Positions 16,030-25,121 are shown, counted from the stretch's first letter. The stretch: 64,000 nt of DNA from JAQIBY01 sp963676165 (GCA_963676165.1 OY781043.1:3782001-3846000); one strand, 5' to 3'. Notes: generated by a model from the sequence alone, not told the origin. Made by a program: numbers and translations.

Positions 16030-16713
16030 TTAACGACTTTCATCCGATTTGATTTTTCCATCTTCAACGGTAATAATGCGTCTTGCTTTATTCACTACGC
16101 GCTGATCATGTGTGGAAAAGATGAATGTAATGTTCTCTTTTTCATTCAGCTCCTGCATAATATTTAGCAAGTTTTCAGTGGATGCTGAATCTAAATTTGC
16201 TGTTGGTTCATCGGCGAGTATAAACTTTGGACGCGAAGCCAATGCCCTTGCTACAGCGACACGTTGCTGCTGTCCTCCGGACATTTTTCCTGGACGACTT
16301 TTTAAGCGATCACCTAAGCCTACAGCTTCAAGCATTTCAATAGCACGCTGCTCCCGTTCTTTCTTATTCCATTTTTGCATCTGCATTATGAATTCCACAT
16401 TTTCTTTGGCTGTCAATACCGGAATTAAATTGTATGCTTGAAACACAAATCCAATATTTTTTAATCGAAAATCAATGATTTGCTTATTGCTCAACTCTCC
16501 TATTTGAACGCCATCAATAATCACTTCGCCTTCTGTTGGTTTATCAAGACCTCCAAGCATATTCAAAAGTGTGGTTTTTCCTGATCCTGAAGGACCCACA
16601 ATGGCAGTAAATTCACCTTGTTCAATTTCTAAATTTATACCATTAACAGCATGGACAGGAATTTCGCTTCCGTTATAAATTTTATGGAGATTTTTGGTTT
16701 CTATAATTTTCAT
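16030..16713 (-). CDS. ABC transporter ATP-binding protein (MacB/LolD type)
   Basis: 227 residues, the full usual length. Walker A GPSGSGKTT (~39-47), Q-loop FVFQAYNLIP, signature MSGGQQQRVAVARAL (~143-157), Walker B FILADEPTANLDS and the switch His in FSTHDQRV. It powers a MacB/LolCDE-like mechanotransmission transporter with the two FtsX-fold permeases encoded immediately upstream. It starts 18 bp after the second permease gene and is clearly in the same operon. Confidence 0.95.
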   Translation of the reverse strand: MKIIETKNLHKIYNGSEIPVHAVNGINLEIEQGEFTAIVGPSGSGKTTLLNMLGGLDKPTEGEVIIDGVQIGELSNKQIIDFRLKNIGFVFQAYNLIPVLTAKENVEFIMQMQKWNKKEREQRAIEMLEAVGLGDRLKSRPGKMSGGQQQRVAVARALASRPKFILADEPTANLDSASTENLLNIMQELNEKENITFIFSTHDQRVVNKARRIITVEDGKIKSDESR

Positions 16714-16731
16714 GATATCTGGTTTTTAAAA

Positions 16732-17955
16732 TTAATTACTACTGATAATTTCAGCCGGTTTCATTTTTCCGGCGCGTAATATTGGGAAGATCGCAGCCAC
16801 CAAAGCTGTCACAATAACCAAGGCAACAATTTGCAGATAAAAACTCGCATTGATTTCCGGATAAAGTACTGCGCTAAACCCAAAGGAAGAAAATCCCTCT
16901 GCGTATTTACTTAAATCGATGCCATTTCTTGCGGTTAAGCTTACCAAGACTTGATTTAGCGCCAAGCCTGCAAAAGAACCAATGGCAGTTAGGAAAAGGG
17001 TTTCCAAAATAATCATACGACGAATTTTGCCTTGATGCATTCCCACAGCCATCAACATGCCTAGTTCTTTTTTCCGTTCTAAAATTGACATAAGCATGGT
17101 ATTGATGATACCGAAAGCCAAAGCAAACATAATGATTGCAACTAAATACCAAAGGAACTGCTCTGTCATCATGTTCATCATTCCGAGATCAGGATTAATT
17201 TCTTTCCAATTTTTCCCTTCAAATTGCCCAGGTAAAAGCTTTCCAAGTTCTGCACTACGCTCTACTAGGTCTTCATTATCGACAAATCGGGTAATTATTT
17301 CATGAGAATCTTCAGGAGAAAATCCTGCAATAGACTCTAAATCTGATCGTTTCACAAAAACATGAAACTGGTCATACATAGTATTGTCCGTTTGATAAAT
17401 GCCCACAATCCGATATGCTCCACCAGTTAAATCTCCATTATTTCCTAAAAATGTAATGACAGGTTTTGAGCGCATTTTAATTTTTAATTCCTCCGCCATT
17501 GTGCTGGAAATGATGAGTTGATTTTTTGTGTCACTATCAAAATAACTGCCTTCAATGATTGCGTTTTCAAGCTCAGTGACTTTCATCTCATCTTCGGGAT
17601 TAACCCCGATTAAAACTGCTCCTGTATTTTGATAGGCAGATGCTATGCTGCAATCAATTTTAAGTCGAGAGCTGCTTGCCTCAACAAAATCCTTTTGGTT
17701 GATCTGAGCCAGTAGAAGGTTAACATTCTGCATGTAATTTCCAACTTCAGGATTGTCTAAAAACCCTTGCATATGCACCTGATAATGCGATGATTCTATG
17801 TCTATGGCTTTATCTATTCGCTGATTTACTGCTCCTATCATAACGGCAGTCGAAAAACCACCACCTATCATTCCAAATGTCACGGCAATAATTACCACAA
17901 GACTACGCGAAGGGTTTCTCCAAATATTTCGCCAAGCTATTTTTATAAGTTCCAT
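16732..17955 (-). CDS. FtsX/MacB-type ABC permease, second of the pair
   Basis: 407 residues. It has an N-terminal transmembrane helix (SLVVIIAVTFGMIGGGFSTA) after the AWRNIWRNPSRS motif, a large periplasmic MacB_PCD-like domain (~45-255), then three transmembrane helices in the FtsX domain (IIMFALAFGIINTMLMSILE, ETLFLTAIGSFAGLAL and the last ~370-395). This topology is typical of LolC/E and MacB permeases that extract lipoproteins or lipids or push periplasmic substrates. It lies 16 bp after the first permease, suggesting a heterodimer. Confidence 0.9.
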   Translation of the reverse strand: MELIKIAWRNIWRNPSRSLVVIIAVTFGMIGGGFSTAVMIGAVNQRIDKAIDIESSHYQVHMQGFLDNPEVGNYMQNVNLLLAQINQKDFVEASSSRLKIDCSIASAYQNTGAVLIGVNPEDEMKVTELENAIIEGSYFDSDTKNQLIISSTMAEELKIKMRSKPVITFLGNNGDLTGGAYRIVGIYQTDNTMYDQFHVFVKRSDLESIAGFSPEDSHEIITRFVDNEDLVERSAELGKLLPGQFEGKNWKEINPDLGMMNMMTEQFLWYLVAIIMFALAFGIINTMLMSILERKKELGMLMAVGMHQGKIRRMIILETLFLTAIGSFAGLALNQVLVSLTARNGIDLSKYAEGFSSFGFSAVLYPEINASFYLQIVALVIVTALVAAIFPILRAGKMKPAEIISSN

Positions 17956-17971
17956 AATTCTCTATTATTAG

Positions 17972-19186
17972 TTAACGAATGGCTTTTGATACATTAATTT
18001 TAAATACTGAAAGCAAAGGGTATGCTATGGCAAGTAATGCAATAATAAGTATGACAATGGTTTGCCCGGTAAAATATCCTGATTCCCATGCAATCGGCAT
18101 GATTGGTTCCATTCCATATGTGTTCATTATTTCTGCGACATCTCCGGAAAAGTTGAGTGGATTGAGGTGGAGATAATACATCACAGGTAAACTTGCCCCA
18201 ATAGCCAGTACAATTCCAACCATAACAATAAATAGTGTTTCGAGAGTTACCAATATTGCAAGTTTGGTTTTCTGCATTCCTACCGATACCATGATGGCAA
18301 ACTCTTTTCGTCGCTCAGCAATCATCATAAGCACAGTACCGAATATTCCGAATCCTATGACGATATAAAGTATCATTAGAATAATCATACCACTGGCATT
18401 ATCGGCTTCTATACCTTGTAAAATTTCCGGAGACATGGTTTCCCAATGCATTACTTCATAATCATCAGGTAAAATAGTTTCAATCTGAGTAGTTGTTTCT
18501 TTAAAGAGTTCATTATCTTCCAACATGACAACCCACGCAGTTAAACCTCCATACAGACTTAAATATTCTTGGGCGACTTGAATGTCCATGTATGAAATTT
18601 GACGGTTAATTCTTGGATCAGGATAGGAAATGACTCCCAAAACAGGATACAATCCGGCAGCCGAGAATCCATGATAACCTTGCCCAATATAAACGGCAGT
18701 ATCCCCAACTTTAAGATCCAAATATGTGGCCAATTGCTCACCAAGAACAACACCAGATTCTCCTGTTTTTGGAAATCTTCCAGCGATAAGCTTATCTTTC
18801 AATTTGGTTAACTGATCATCTTTCTCCGCATCAATACCCATAATCATGGCAGGCTTCGATTTCTTATCGGTCGCAATGAGAGAACCACCTTGAAGACGAG
18901 GCAAAAGATCAGCCACATTCTCCTGCGCTAAAATCAGGCTTTTTAAACTGTCATTTACAAAAAAACTGTTATCTAAAATTTGATCGTCCTGATATCCATC
19001 GGCATGAATTTGGACATATCCACTGTAATACTCTACTGAGTTTTTCACCATACTATCGTATGTTCCCAGTTGTAGTCCCCGCATCAGTATTGCCAGGAAC
19101 AAGGCAAAGAAAACCGAAGAAACTGTAATCAGTGTTCGTTTTCTATTCCTCCATATGTTTCGCCATGCAAGTTTTGTGTAGTTCAT
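17972..19186 (-). CDS. FtsX/MacB-type ABC permease, first of the pair
   Basis: 404 residues with the same architecture as its downstream partner: LAWRNIWRNRKRTLITVSS, a first helix ~18-38, a periplasmic domain, then FtsX-domain helices beginning near LMILYIVIGFGIFGTVLMMI, with RRKEFAIMVSVGM between helices 2 and 3. It ends in a short cytoplasmic tail (KINVSKAIR). Its ATG is preceded by nine copies of a 7-bp repeat (19194-19256) that fill the expected ribosome-binding/promoter region. These could change its expression or separate it from the upstream operon genes. Confidence 0.9.
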   Translation of the reverse strand: MNYTKLAWRNIWRNRKRTLITVSSVFFALFLAILMRGLQLGTYDSMVKNSVEYYSGYVQIHADGYQDDQILDNSFFVNDSLKSLILAQENVADLLPRLQGGSLIATDKKSKPAMIMGIDAEKDDQLTKLKDKLIAGRFPKTGESGVVLGEQLATYLDLKVGDTAVYIGQGYHGFSAAGLYPVLGVISYPDPRINRQISYMDIQVAQEYLSLYGGLTAWVVMLEDNELFKETTTQIETILPDDYEVMHWETMSPEILQGIEADNASGMIILMILYIVIGFGIFGTVLMMIAERRKEFAIMVSVGMQKTKLAILVTLETLFIVMVGIVLAIGASLPVMYYLHLNPLNFSGDVAEIMNTYGMEPIMPIAWESGYFTGQTIVILIIALLAIAYPLLSVFKINVSKAIR

Positions 19187-19193
19187 GAGATTG

Positions 19194-19256
19194 ATTGCTA
19201 ATTGCTAATTGCTAATTGCTAATTGCTAATTGCTGATTGCTGATTGCTGATTGCTA
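19194..19256 (-). repeat. Heptanucleotide tandem repeat (ATTGCTA/ATTGCTG, 9 units)
   Basis: Five ATTGCTA, three ATTGCTG and one more ATTGCTA unit, directly upstream of the permease start codon (19186). A 7-bp unit array is prone to slippage. Being intergenic it would alter promoter or RBS spacing rather than frame. A related array lies at 19671-19695 on the other side of the four-helix-bundle gene. Confidence 0.9.
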
Positions 19257-19290
19257 TACTTCGAAATTAATCAGTGTAAATTTTTGTTTG

Positions 19291-19662
19291 TTAATATTTA
19301 AGGTTTTTTTGAGTTAATAGAATTAGCACATTAATTTCTTTTAATATTTCATCAATAAGTAAATTCAACTCTTTATATTGCTCTTCATTAATTAGATTTC
19401 TTCGGTATGATTTATTAAGCCAATCCATACATTCAAATCCTGAACCTCTTGAATATCTATAAAAATTGATTTTGTCTTTTTTAAAATGTCTCCCTTGACT
19501 TTCTGCAATATTTGCGGAAATTGAATCTGCTGCTCGTGTAAATTGTGAACCTATTGTTTTCTTTTCAAAGCTTCCCCATTTAGAGACAAATTCCCACACT
19601 GTATCTGAAAACTCAGTTGCTTTTTGGTAGGCAGGGATGTCTGTTATTTCAAATATTTTCAT
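19291..19662 (-). CDS. Four-helix-bundle protein (23S rRNA intervening-sequence family)
   Basis: 123 residues from the ATG at 19662 (MKIFEITDIPAYQKATEF). The longer frame to 19716 translates repeat DNA and is unlikely. The family pattern is clear: an early helix with A.EFSDTVWEF, then SQFTRAADSISANIAESQGR, and KINFYRYSRGSGFECMDWL. It is related to proteins first seen in 23S rRNA intervening sequences; the molecular role is unknown. It sits between the LolA-like gene and the permease gene, on the same strand but bracketed by heptanucleotide repeats, which suggests it entered an existing operon as a small mobile cassette. Confidence 0.88.
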   Translation of the reverse strand: MKIFEITDIPAYQKATEFSDTVWEFVSKWGSFEKKTIGSQFTRAADSISANIAESQGRHFKKDKINFYRYSRGSGFECMDWLNKSYRRNLINEEQYKELNLLIDEILKEINVLILLTQKNLKY

Positions 19663-19670
19663 GATGTTAC

Positions 19671-19695
19671 TTGTTGATTGTTGATTGTTGATTGT
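19671..19695 (-). repeat. Short GTTGATT tandem repeat
   Basis: About three copies of a 7-bp GTTGATT unit immediately upstream of the four-helix-bundle start codon, followed by AATTAGCTATTAGCAATTG, which resembles the ATTGCTA array on the other side of the gene. The two arrays therefore flank this gene. Confidence 0.75.
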
Positions 19696-19744
19696 TTTTT
19701 TATGTTCAATAGACAATTAGCTATTAGCAATTGACATTTAAGTT

Positions 19745-20488
19745 TCATCTAATCCGTTTCATATTCATTTGACTAAAGAATGCCTCTGTTAAATCAAAAT
19801 TAAAATCAACTTCTTTCATAGTCATGATGGTTTTGTGACCTTCTTTGTCTTCAGGAATGGTTTCAAAGCAAGTTGTAATTTCTTCACCACCCATTACTTT
19901 TACATCAGAAGCAATTTCAGTTTTTACGAGATAATTATCCTCATCGAAATACTCCGTTTTAAACATGTGTTTCCCATTTTTAGAAATTAATGCAACAATT
20001 TTCCCCCATACAACAGGTGCATCTGGGTGAGGAATAAACTCTATTTTCCAGCATTCATAGCCGTCATGTGTTTCTGTTCCTAGGATTTTGTGTGTATAAT
20101 CGTTGACAATACTCGCTTGATTGATTAAATCATCGTTCGTAAAATCTGAACCCATCCAAGATTGCATCATCATTGAAGGAGGAAGCTTAATCATTCGATT
20201 AATTTTTGGTTGCCAATTCCACATTTCTTTATCACGCTTCATGAAAACTTGTCCCTTTTCTTGTGCTGGCGCTGAGATATATACCATGGAATAATCCATT
20301 CCCAAAGCCCAAGTTTTCATACTGATACTTCGTGTCCAATTCGGACGAACAATTTCCATCGTCATTTCAATGTAACTCGATGTCCCATTGACCTTCTCAT
20401 ACGATTCACGTACAATTTCAGTGGCATCCTGTGCTTGCACAAAATATCCTGTTAACAACACATAAATTAGAATACTTAATTTTTTCAT
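19745..20488 (-). CDS. LolA-like periplasmic outer-membrane lipoprotein-sorting family protein
   Basis: 247 residues with a signal peptide (MKKLSILIYVLLTGYFVQAQ). The features match the LolA-like PF17131-type family: MEIVRPNWTRSISMKTWALG, YMVYISAPAQEKGQVFM-like strands, and MWNWQPKINRMIKLPPSMM followed by QSWMGSDFTNDDL. It has a half-barrel fold that carries hydrophobic ligands across the periplasm. Lying between a TetR regulator gene and two FtsX permeases plus an ABC ATPase, it is most likely the shuttle of that transporter. It is not canonical LolA, and the cargo (lipoprotein or other lipid) is not known. Confidence 0.87.
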   Translation of the reverse strand: MKKLSILIYVLLTGYFVQAQDATEIVRESYEKVNGTSSYIEMTMEIVRPNWTRSISMKTWALGMDYSMVYISAPAQEKGQVFMKRDKEMWNWQPKINRMIKLPPSMMMQSWMGSDFTNDDLINQASIVNDYTHKILGTETHDGYECWKIEFIPHPDAPVVWGKIVALISKNGKHMFKTEYFDEDNYLVKTEIASDVKVMGGEEITTCFETIPEDKEGHKTIMTMKEVDFNFDLTEAFFSQMNMKRIR

Positions 20489-20499
20489 AATCTGCAGTT

Positions 20500-21078
20500 T
20501 TAATGAGATTCACTTGAATAATGAGCAATTATTTTGTCTCTTAATTTATCGATATTCATCACTTCGGGAGCAAAAGCATATTGCATTAATGCACCTTTGA
20601 GTAAAGATGAAAAATAGACTAGTTCAGTTTCCATATCATCAGGGTACTGTTTTGAAAAGTAGGAATAAAATAAGCCCATGATATTTTGAGAAATTGTTCC
20701 TAGCTTAGTCTGTATAATTTCCAACATCTTAGGCTGCAATAACAAACTAAACATGAGCTTCCAAAATTTTTGATTGGCTTTGACGTTCTCAAATACATCA
20801 TAAATAAATTGAATAAACTCCTCATGGCTGATTTCACCATCATGATTGGCATCAAAATCACGATATATCTCTTTTACAGCATTAAGTACAATCTCAGATA
20901 ACATCTTATCTTTACTCTCAAAATAGTTGTATAGATTTCCTTTTGATATACCAACTCCTTTCGAAATTTTCGCCATAGATACTGTATCATATCCTTCACT
21001 CGAAAATAAATTGAGCGATACATCCATGATCTTTTTTCGAGTCGCCTCTTTCTGCTTTGTTTTTACATTCTCTTTCAT
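20500..21078 (-). CDS. TetR-family regulator with an EF-hand-like loop
   Basis: 192 residues from the ATG at 21078; an upstream in-frame start at 21120 would run through the operator palindrome. The N-terminal HTH is standard (RKKIMDVSLNLFSSEGYDTVSMAKISKGVGISKGNLYNYF in overlapping parts). The ligand domain contains DANHDGEISHEE at residues 76-87, which matches the canonical 12-residue EF-hand calcium loop (D1, N3, D5, G6, I8, E12), flanked by helices. It precedes the LolA-like gene by 11 bp and very likely represses the operon through the palindrome at 21087-21104. Calcium sensing is an inference from the loop only. Confidence 0.9.
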   Translation of the reverse strand: MKENVKTKQKEATRKKIMDVSLNLFSSEGYDTVSMAKISKGVGISKGNLYNYFESKDKMLSEIVLNAVKEIYRDFDANHDGEISHEEFIQFIYDVFENVKANQKFWKLMFSLLLQPKMLEIIQTKLGTISQNIMGLFYSYFSKQYPDDMETELVYFSSLLKGALMQYAFAPEVMNIDKLRDKIIAHYSSESH

Positions 21079-21086
21079 AATTTCAC

Positions 21087-21104
21087 TGACTGAACGGTCA
21101 GTCA
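21087..21104. promoter_or_regulatory. TetR operator palindrome
   Basis: TGACTGAACGGTCAGTCA is an 18-bp dyad with a single mismatched pair, 8 bp upstream of the regulator's ATG. Its size and TGAC..GTCA arms are typical for TetR-family operators. The regulator probably binds here to control itself and the downstream lolA-like/ABC genes. Confidence 0.75.
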
Positions 21105-21249
21105 AATATACAGCAGTCAAATATCAATTTCCAAATATTTTTTGTTAAATTTCATCACTATCCGATAAAAAAATAAAATCACTTCTTTGATCTTACAAAC
21201 ACCTGATAAACTGTGAATTGTATTTTTGATACAATGTTTTTGGACAGTA

Positions 21250-22060
21250 AGCCACCTAAAACAAAGTTGATTGCATTAATTCGTCATATGTTTTTTGCCA
21301 ATCTTTGTCTGGATTTTCAAGGAGTTTGAGCAGATAAATGTAATTAACGTGAATTCGATCTAAGAAATCCAAATCAGCTTCAAAAGATTTTTTCATATCA
21401 AATGAAATTTTTGAAAGACTATCGGGATAATTTGAGAAAATTTCATGAACGAATATGGGGAAATATTTGAAGCCTGTAAAGGAAAGTCATTTTAATACCA
21501 TCTTTTGCCTAAAAAATCCTTGAAGTAACCCGTTACTACTTCGTATTTTGTTAGGCTAAATCTGACATCAAAATGACTTTCTGTTTTAGATTTCTTACGT
21601 CGAACTCACGTTAATTGAATAAATGAATCTTACAAAAACTGACCAAATTTGAAAAAGCCCACTATCTTTTTAACATTTTCTGGACAACTGTCATTATTAG
21701 GTTTGCGATTAGAACACAGTATAGGACTCATTGTCTTTTATTTCGTGTAACAAAACCTGACTTGCTTGAGTAAGTTTATTAAAAATTTATAATCATTGTA
21801 TCCTTTATCAAAAACGTAGATTGTGTTTGAATCAATATCGTTTTCTAAAAGCACAAATAGATTTTGATTACAGAACTCCTCCAAACCATTTTGGGCACAG
21901 TTTCATCAACATTAATTACCGTATGGAGTTTTATTCCACCCTTCTTTTTTCCATTTTGAGGATTCTGCCCAAATTCCTTTGTAAATGTCGAGCATAGGGA
22001 TGTATCTCTTTGATTTCAGACAATTGATTGCAATACTTACTCAAAAAATTTAGCATTAAG
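21250..22060 (-). pseudogene. Decayed IS4-type transposase
   Basis: There is no intact frame, but the minus strand has recognisable transposase fragments in different frames: FTKEFGQNPQNGKKKG with GIKLHTVINVDETVPK (around 21885-21965), and IYVFDKGYNDYKFLINLLKQ (around 21765-21830). These correspond to the DDE-domain segments GIKLH..D and Y.FD.GY.DY of IS4-group enzymes. Stop codons and frameshifts interrupt the rest, and the limits are approximate. A 98-bp nested palindrome interrupts its 3' half. Confidence 0.65.
21483..21580. repeat. 98-bp nested palindrome (MITE-like or attC-like)
   Basis: The outer arms AAAGTCATTTT and AAAATGACTTT are perfect. Inner arms are GCCTAA (21507) and TTAGGC (21551), and the tip is the hairpin GAAGTAA-CCCG-TTACTACTTC. 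It is inserted in the decayed transposase. A MITE or a structured intergenic repeat is the simplest reading. The GCCTAA...TTAGGC pair also resembles attC cores, but there is no associated cassette gene. Confidence 0.6.
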
Positions 22061-22311
22061 CTCTTCACATATAAATCATTCACTAACTCTTTAAAAAGCA
22101 ATTATTATAACTGGATTTTTTCAGATTAAATTTGCATATTTGAACTTTATAATGAGCTTACAAATAGACGTATTTAAAAGTCACACTTCAATTCGTATTA
22201 TTTGAACAGCAAGTTAAAACAACAACACTACCTCTTTGTTATATTGACAAATAGGTAATTTAAAACTCTCAATTTAAACATACATTTAGAATTTTTTTGA
22301 GGAGAAATAAT

Positions 22312-22887
22312 ATGTTTAGACATCCTTGCTTAATTTTTATTTTGATAGGTTTCGTGTTTTCAAACCAATGCATGTCGCAATCTGACGAAGACACTTTTAA
22401 TAAATATTTTAAAATAAATTCGTCTTATGTTTTTGGTGGTCAAATTTATAATGACGATTTCTTGTACAATCCCGGTTATACAATTCAGTTAAGCCATGGA
22501 TATAATGTTTCAAAAGGCATTTTTCTAGGTCTGGGCTCTGGTTTTATTAATTTGAAAGATCATCAGTTTGTCCCTGTTTTTATTGAGATCACAGGCGACA
22601 AAAAAAAGAAATCAAATACCCCGTTTATAAAATTTCAAGGTGGTTATTCTTTTGCTTTCGATAAATCTGCAATTGAATTGAAAAACTATGATTTGTCCGG
22701 AGGCATTTACGTTAACATGGGTCTGGGACATCGTATTGAATTAAATGATTCATTTTCATTATTATTCGAGTGTTCATATTGCCATCAGGCTTCAAAAATG
22801 GAATATCAACTATTCAATGATAACAATTACACACAGGCTATGAACTATGATTATATCATGCTATCTGTTGGGTTAATAATTTTATAG
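22312..22887 (+). CDS. Outer-membrane beta-barrel protein, unknown
   Basis: 191 residues from the ATG at 22312, preceded by GAGGAG; a TTG 15 nt upstream is a weaker start. Signal peptide to ~residue 24 (SNQCMSQS). The rest consists of short amphipathic strands with a typical small-barrel start (YVFGGQIYNDDFLYNPGY) and ends MLSVGLIIL. No enzyme motif is seen. It is followed within 2 bp by the CotH-family gene, so they form an operon with the DUF2490-like gene. Confidence 0.7.
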   Translation: MFRHPCLIFILIGFVFSNQCMSQSDEDTFNKYFKINSSYVFGGQIYNDDFLYNPGYTIQLSHGYNVSKGIFLGLGSGFINLKDHQFVPVFIEITGDKKKKSNTPFIKFQGGYSFAFDKSAIELKNYDLSGGIYVNMGLGHRIELNDSFSLLFECSYCHQASKMEYQLFNDNNYTQAMNYDYIMLSVGLIIL

Positions 22888-22889
22888 TA

Positions 22890-25121
22890 ATGAAACAAAA
22901 ATTTCTATTTTATCTGATTATAGGATTGTTAAGCATACAGCAATCATTTGCTCAACAAATTGTTATTAATGAAATTCAATATACAAATCGGGTAACATGT
23001 ACTGATTCTTTGGGCAACACCCCAGATTGGATTGAAATATATAATAAGGGAAATACTCCGGTTAATTTATCGGGCTATTGCCTTACGGACAGAAAAAATG
23101 AAACCGAAAAAGGCATTTTACCTGATTTAACCCTAAAGCCTCAAGATTATTTATTAGTCTTTGCATCTGGAAATTCTATTCAGACAGAAAATGAGTTGCA
23201 TCTTGACTTTAAACTCAAAATAATGGAAGACACAGTGTATCTGCTGAATCCTTATCATGAAGTAATTGACTTCAAAGCACCCGAATGTGTGCCGCCTGAC
23301 AATAGCCTTGGACGATATCCTGATGGTGGTGAATCTTTTAGCGTTTTAACTGCAAGCCCCTCTTACTCGAACAACAACTCAGAAATTATAGAGCTGAATT
23401 ATCGTAAAGACACACTTTTCATTAATCAGGAAGGTGGATTTTATAAAAACTCCATCGAGATTGAACTAACAAATTCCTGCTCTGACAATCAGATTTTCTA
23501 TTCACTAAATGGCGATTCTCCGGATGACAAAGCCATACTATACAATGGTATTTTTCAGTTGAATGACATCAACGAGAACGAAAACAGGTTTGCAAATCAA
23601 TGTGACGCAGGTATAATACCCGGAAATAAAATTTCAAAAGCCAATATATTAAGAGCACAGGTTTATAGCCATGGATGTCCGGCAAGCAACGAAATATCAG
23701 GTAGTTATTTCATAAGCGATCAAACTGTTTTTGATTACGAAGTACCGATTGTCTCTATAATTACTGATAAAAATAATTTGTTTGATGATGAAGAAGGCAT
23801 TTATGTAAAAGGGAATTACGAAAACTATAACAGACGCGGCAAGGAGTGGGAACGGCCAATCCACCTAGAAATATTTGATGATAAAGAAAAGATTCTTACA
23901 CAAGGTGCCGGCATGAGAATTCATGGACGGGGATCGAGAGCCGGAGCTCAAAAATCATTAAAAATTTATGCACGCGATGAGTATGGAAAAACTTCATTTG
24001 AATTACCTATTCTAAGTCAAAAACCATATCTCAATGAATTTAAAACTCTTTTAATCAGAGCAACTCGCGATTGGACAAGAACTCTGTTTAAAGATGAGAT
24101 GTCCGGACGTATCGTAGAAAACATGAACCTTGACTATGCAGCCTCAGAAACCGTGATTTTATTCTTAAACGGCGAGTATTGGGGCATTTACAGTCTTCGG
24201 GAAAAACAAGACATTGATTATGTTAGAAACAACTATGATCCGGACATCGAACATATTGACATCATTGGACACAATAACAGCAACATTTCTGTTAATTTGG
24301 GAACTATTGAAGAATACAAGCAGATGATCTCCTGGCTTGAAATGAATGATCCTGAAAATGAAAACTTTCTAACAGACATATCCGAAATAATTGATATAGA
24401 CTGTTTAATTGATTATTTTATAGCTCAATTCTATCTGGCAAACACTGATTTTCCTGATAACAATCTCGAATTATGGAAAAGTGATTCTGAAAACTCAAAA
24501 TGGAGATATTTCTTTTTTGATCTGGACGCAGTCATGATTCAGATTGGAGATAATCGTTTAGCAACTTTTATTGACAAGTCAAAAAAACCTTTTCAAATCT
24601 CGGAATCCTCATTATACATCCTAAGCAGGTTATTTGAAAATCAGGAATTTCGAATGAAATTTCAGATTAAGTTTATTAAACACCTGAACACAACCTTTGC
24701 TCCCAATCGAATGATTAAACTAATTAATGATTATCAGGAACTATATAATTCGCTGGTTGTAGAGCATATTTATCGGTGGAAAGACCCATCAGATTATCAT
24801 AAATGGTTGAGTAATGTAGATATGCTTAAAGATTTCGCAATTCAAAGACCATTTGTTTTAAAACAACTAATGGATGAATACATTGAAGATCCTGTGGCGG
24901 TATATCCGAATCCCTCCTGCGGAAATATAGTATTGGAGATACCTGATTTAAATACTGAAGTTAATTATTCGATTTATGATATTTCAGGAAAAAGACTTGT
25001 CAATGAAACACAGTATGTGAATAATAGTATTTCAATCAATTTAAATCTAAAAACAGGAATTTATATCCTTCGAGTCGAATTTTCAGGTTGTCATTTTTAT
25101 AAAAAACTTTCAATAATATGA
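22890..25121 (+). CDS. Secreted CotH-kinase-family protein with lamin-tail and T9SS sorting domains
   Basis: 743 residues. After a signal peptide (~1-21) there is a lamin-tail domain (IVINEIQYTN...DWIEIYNKGNTPVNLSGY, ~24-140), a region similar to chitobiase C-terminal repeats (~175-265), then a CotH domain (IVSIITDKNNLFD, GAGMRIHGRGSRAGAQKSLK, and RATRDWTRTLFKDEM, ~285-640) with WRYFFFDLDAVM as the acidic catalytic-type segment. The end has a type A sorting domain (VAVYPNPSCGNIVLEIPD). CotH proteins are atypical kinases that phosphorylate secreted proteins, and the substrate here is unknown. It overlaps the next gene by 4 bp. Confidence 0.88.
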   Translation: MKQKFLFYLIIGLLSIQQSFAQQIVINEIQYTNRVTCTDSLGNTPDWIEIYNKGNTPVNLSGYCLTDRKNETEKGILPDLTLKPQDYLLVFASGNSIQTENELHLDFKLKIMEDTVYLLNPYHEVIDFKAPECVPPDNSLGRYPDGGESFSVLTASPSYSNNNSEIIELNYRKDTLFINQEGGFYKNSIEIELTNSCSDNQIFYSLNGDSPDDKAILYNGIFQLNDINENENRFANQCDAGIIPGNKISKANILRAQVYSHGCPASNEISGSYFISDQTVFDYEVPIVSIITDKNNLFDDEEGIYVKGNYENYNRRGKEWERPIHLEIFDDKEKILTQGAGMRIHGRGSRAGAQKSLKIYARDEYGKTSFELPILSQKPYLNEFKTLLIRATRDWTRTLFKDEMSGRIVENMNLDYAASETVILFLNGEYWGIYSLREKQDIDYVRNNYDPDIEHIDIIGHNNSNISVNLGTIEEYKQMISWLEMNDPENENFLTDISEIIDIDCLIDYFIAQFYLANTDFPDNNLELWKSDSENSKWRYFFFDLDAVMIQIGDNRLATFIDKSKKPFQISESSLYILSRLFENQEFRMKFQIKFIKHLNTTFAPNRMIKLINDYQELYNSLVVEHIYRWKDPSDYHKWLSNVDMLKDFAIQRPFVLKQLMDEYIEDPVAVYPNPSCGNIVLEIPDLNTEVNYSIYDISGKRLVNETQYVNNSISINLNLKTGIYILRVEFSGCHFYKKLSII

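Noticed and set aside
19194..19256. Tandem repeat considered as a CRISPR array
   Set aside because: The unit is 7 bp with no spacers and no cas genes.
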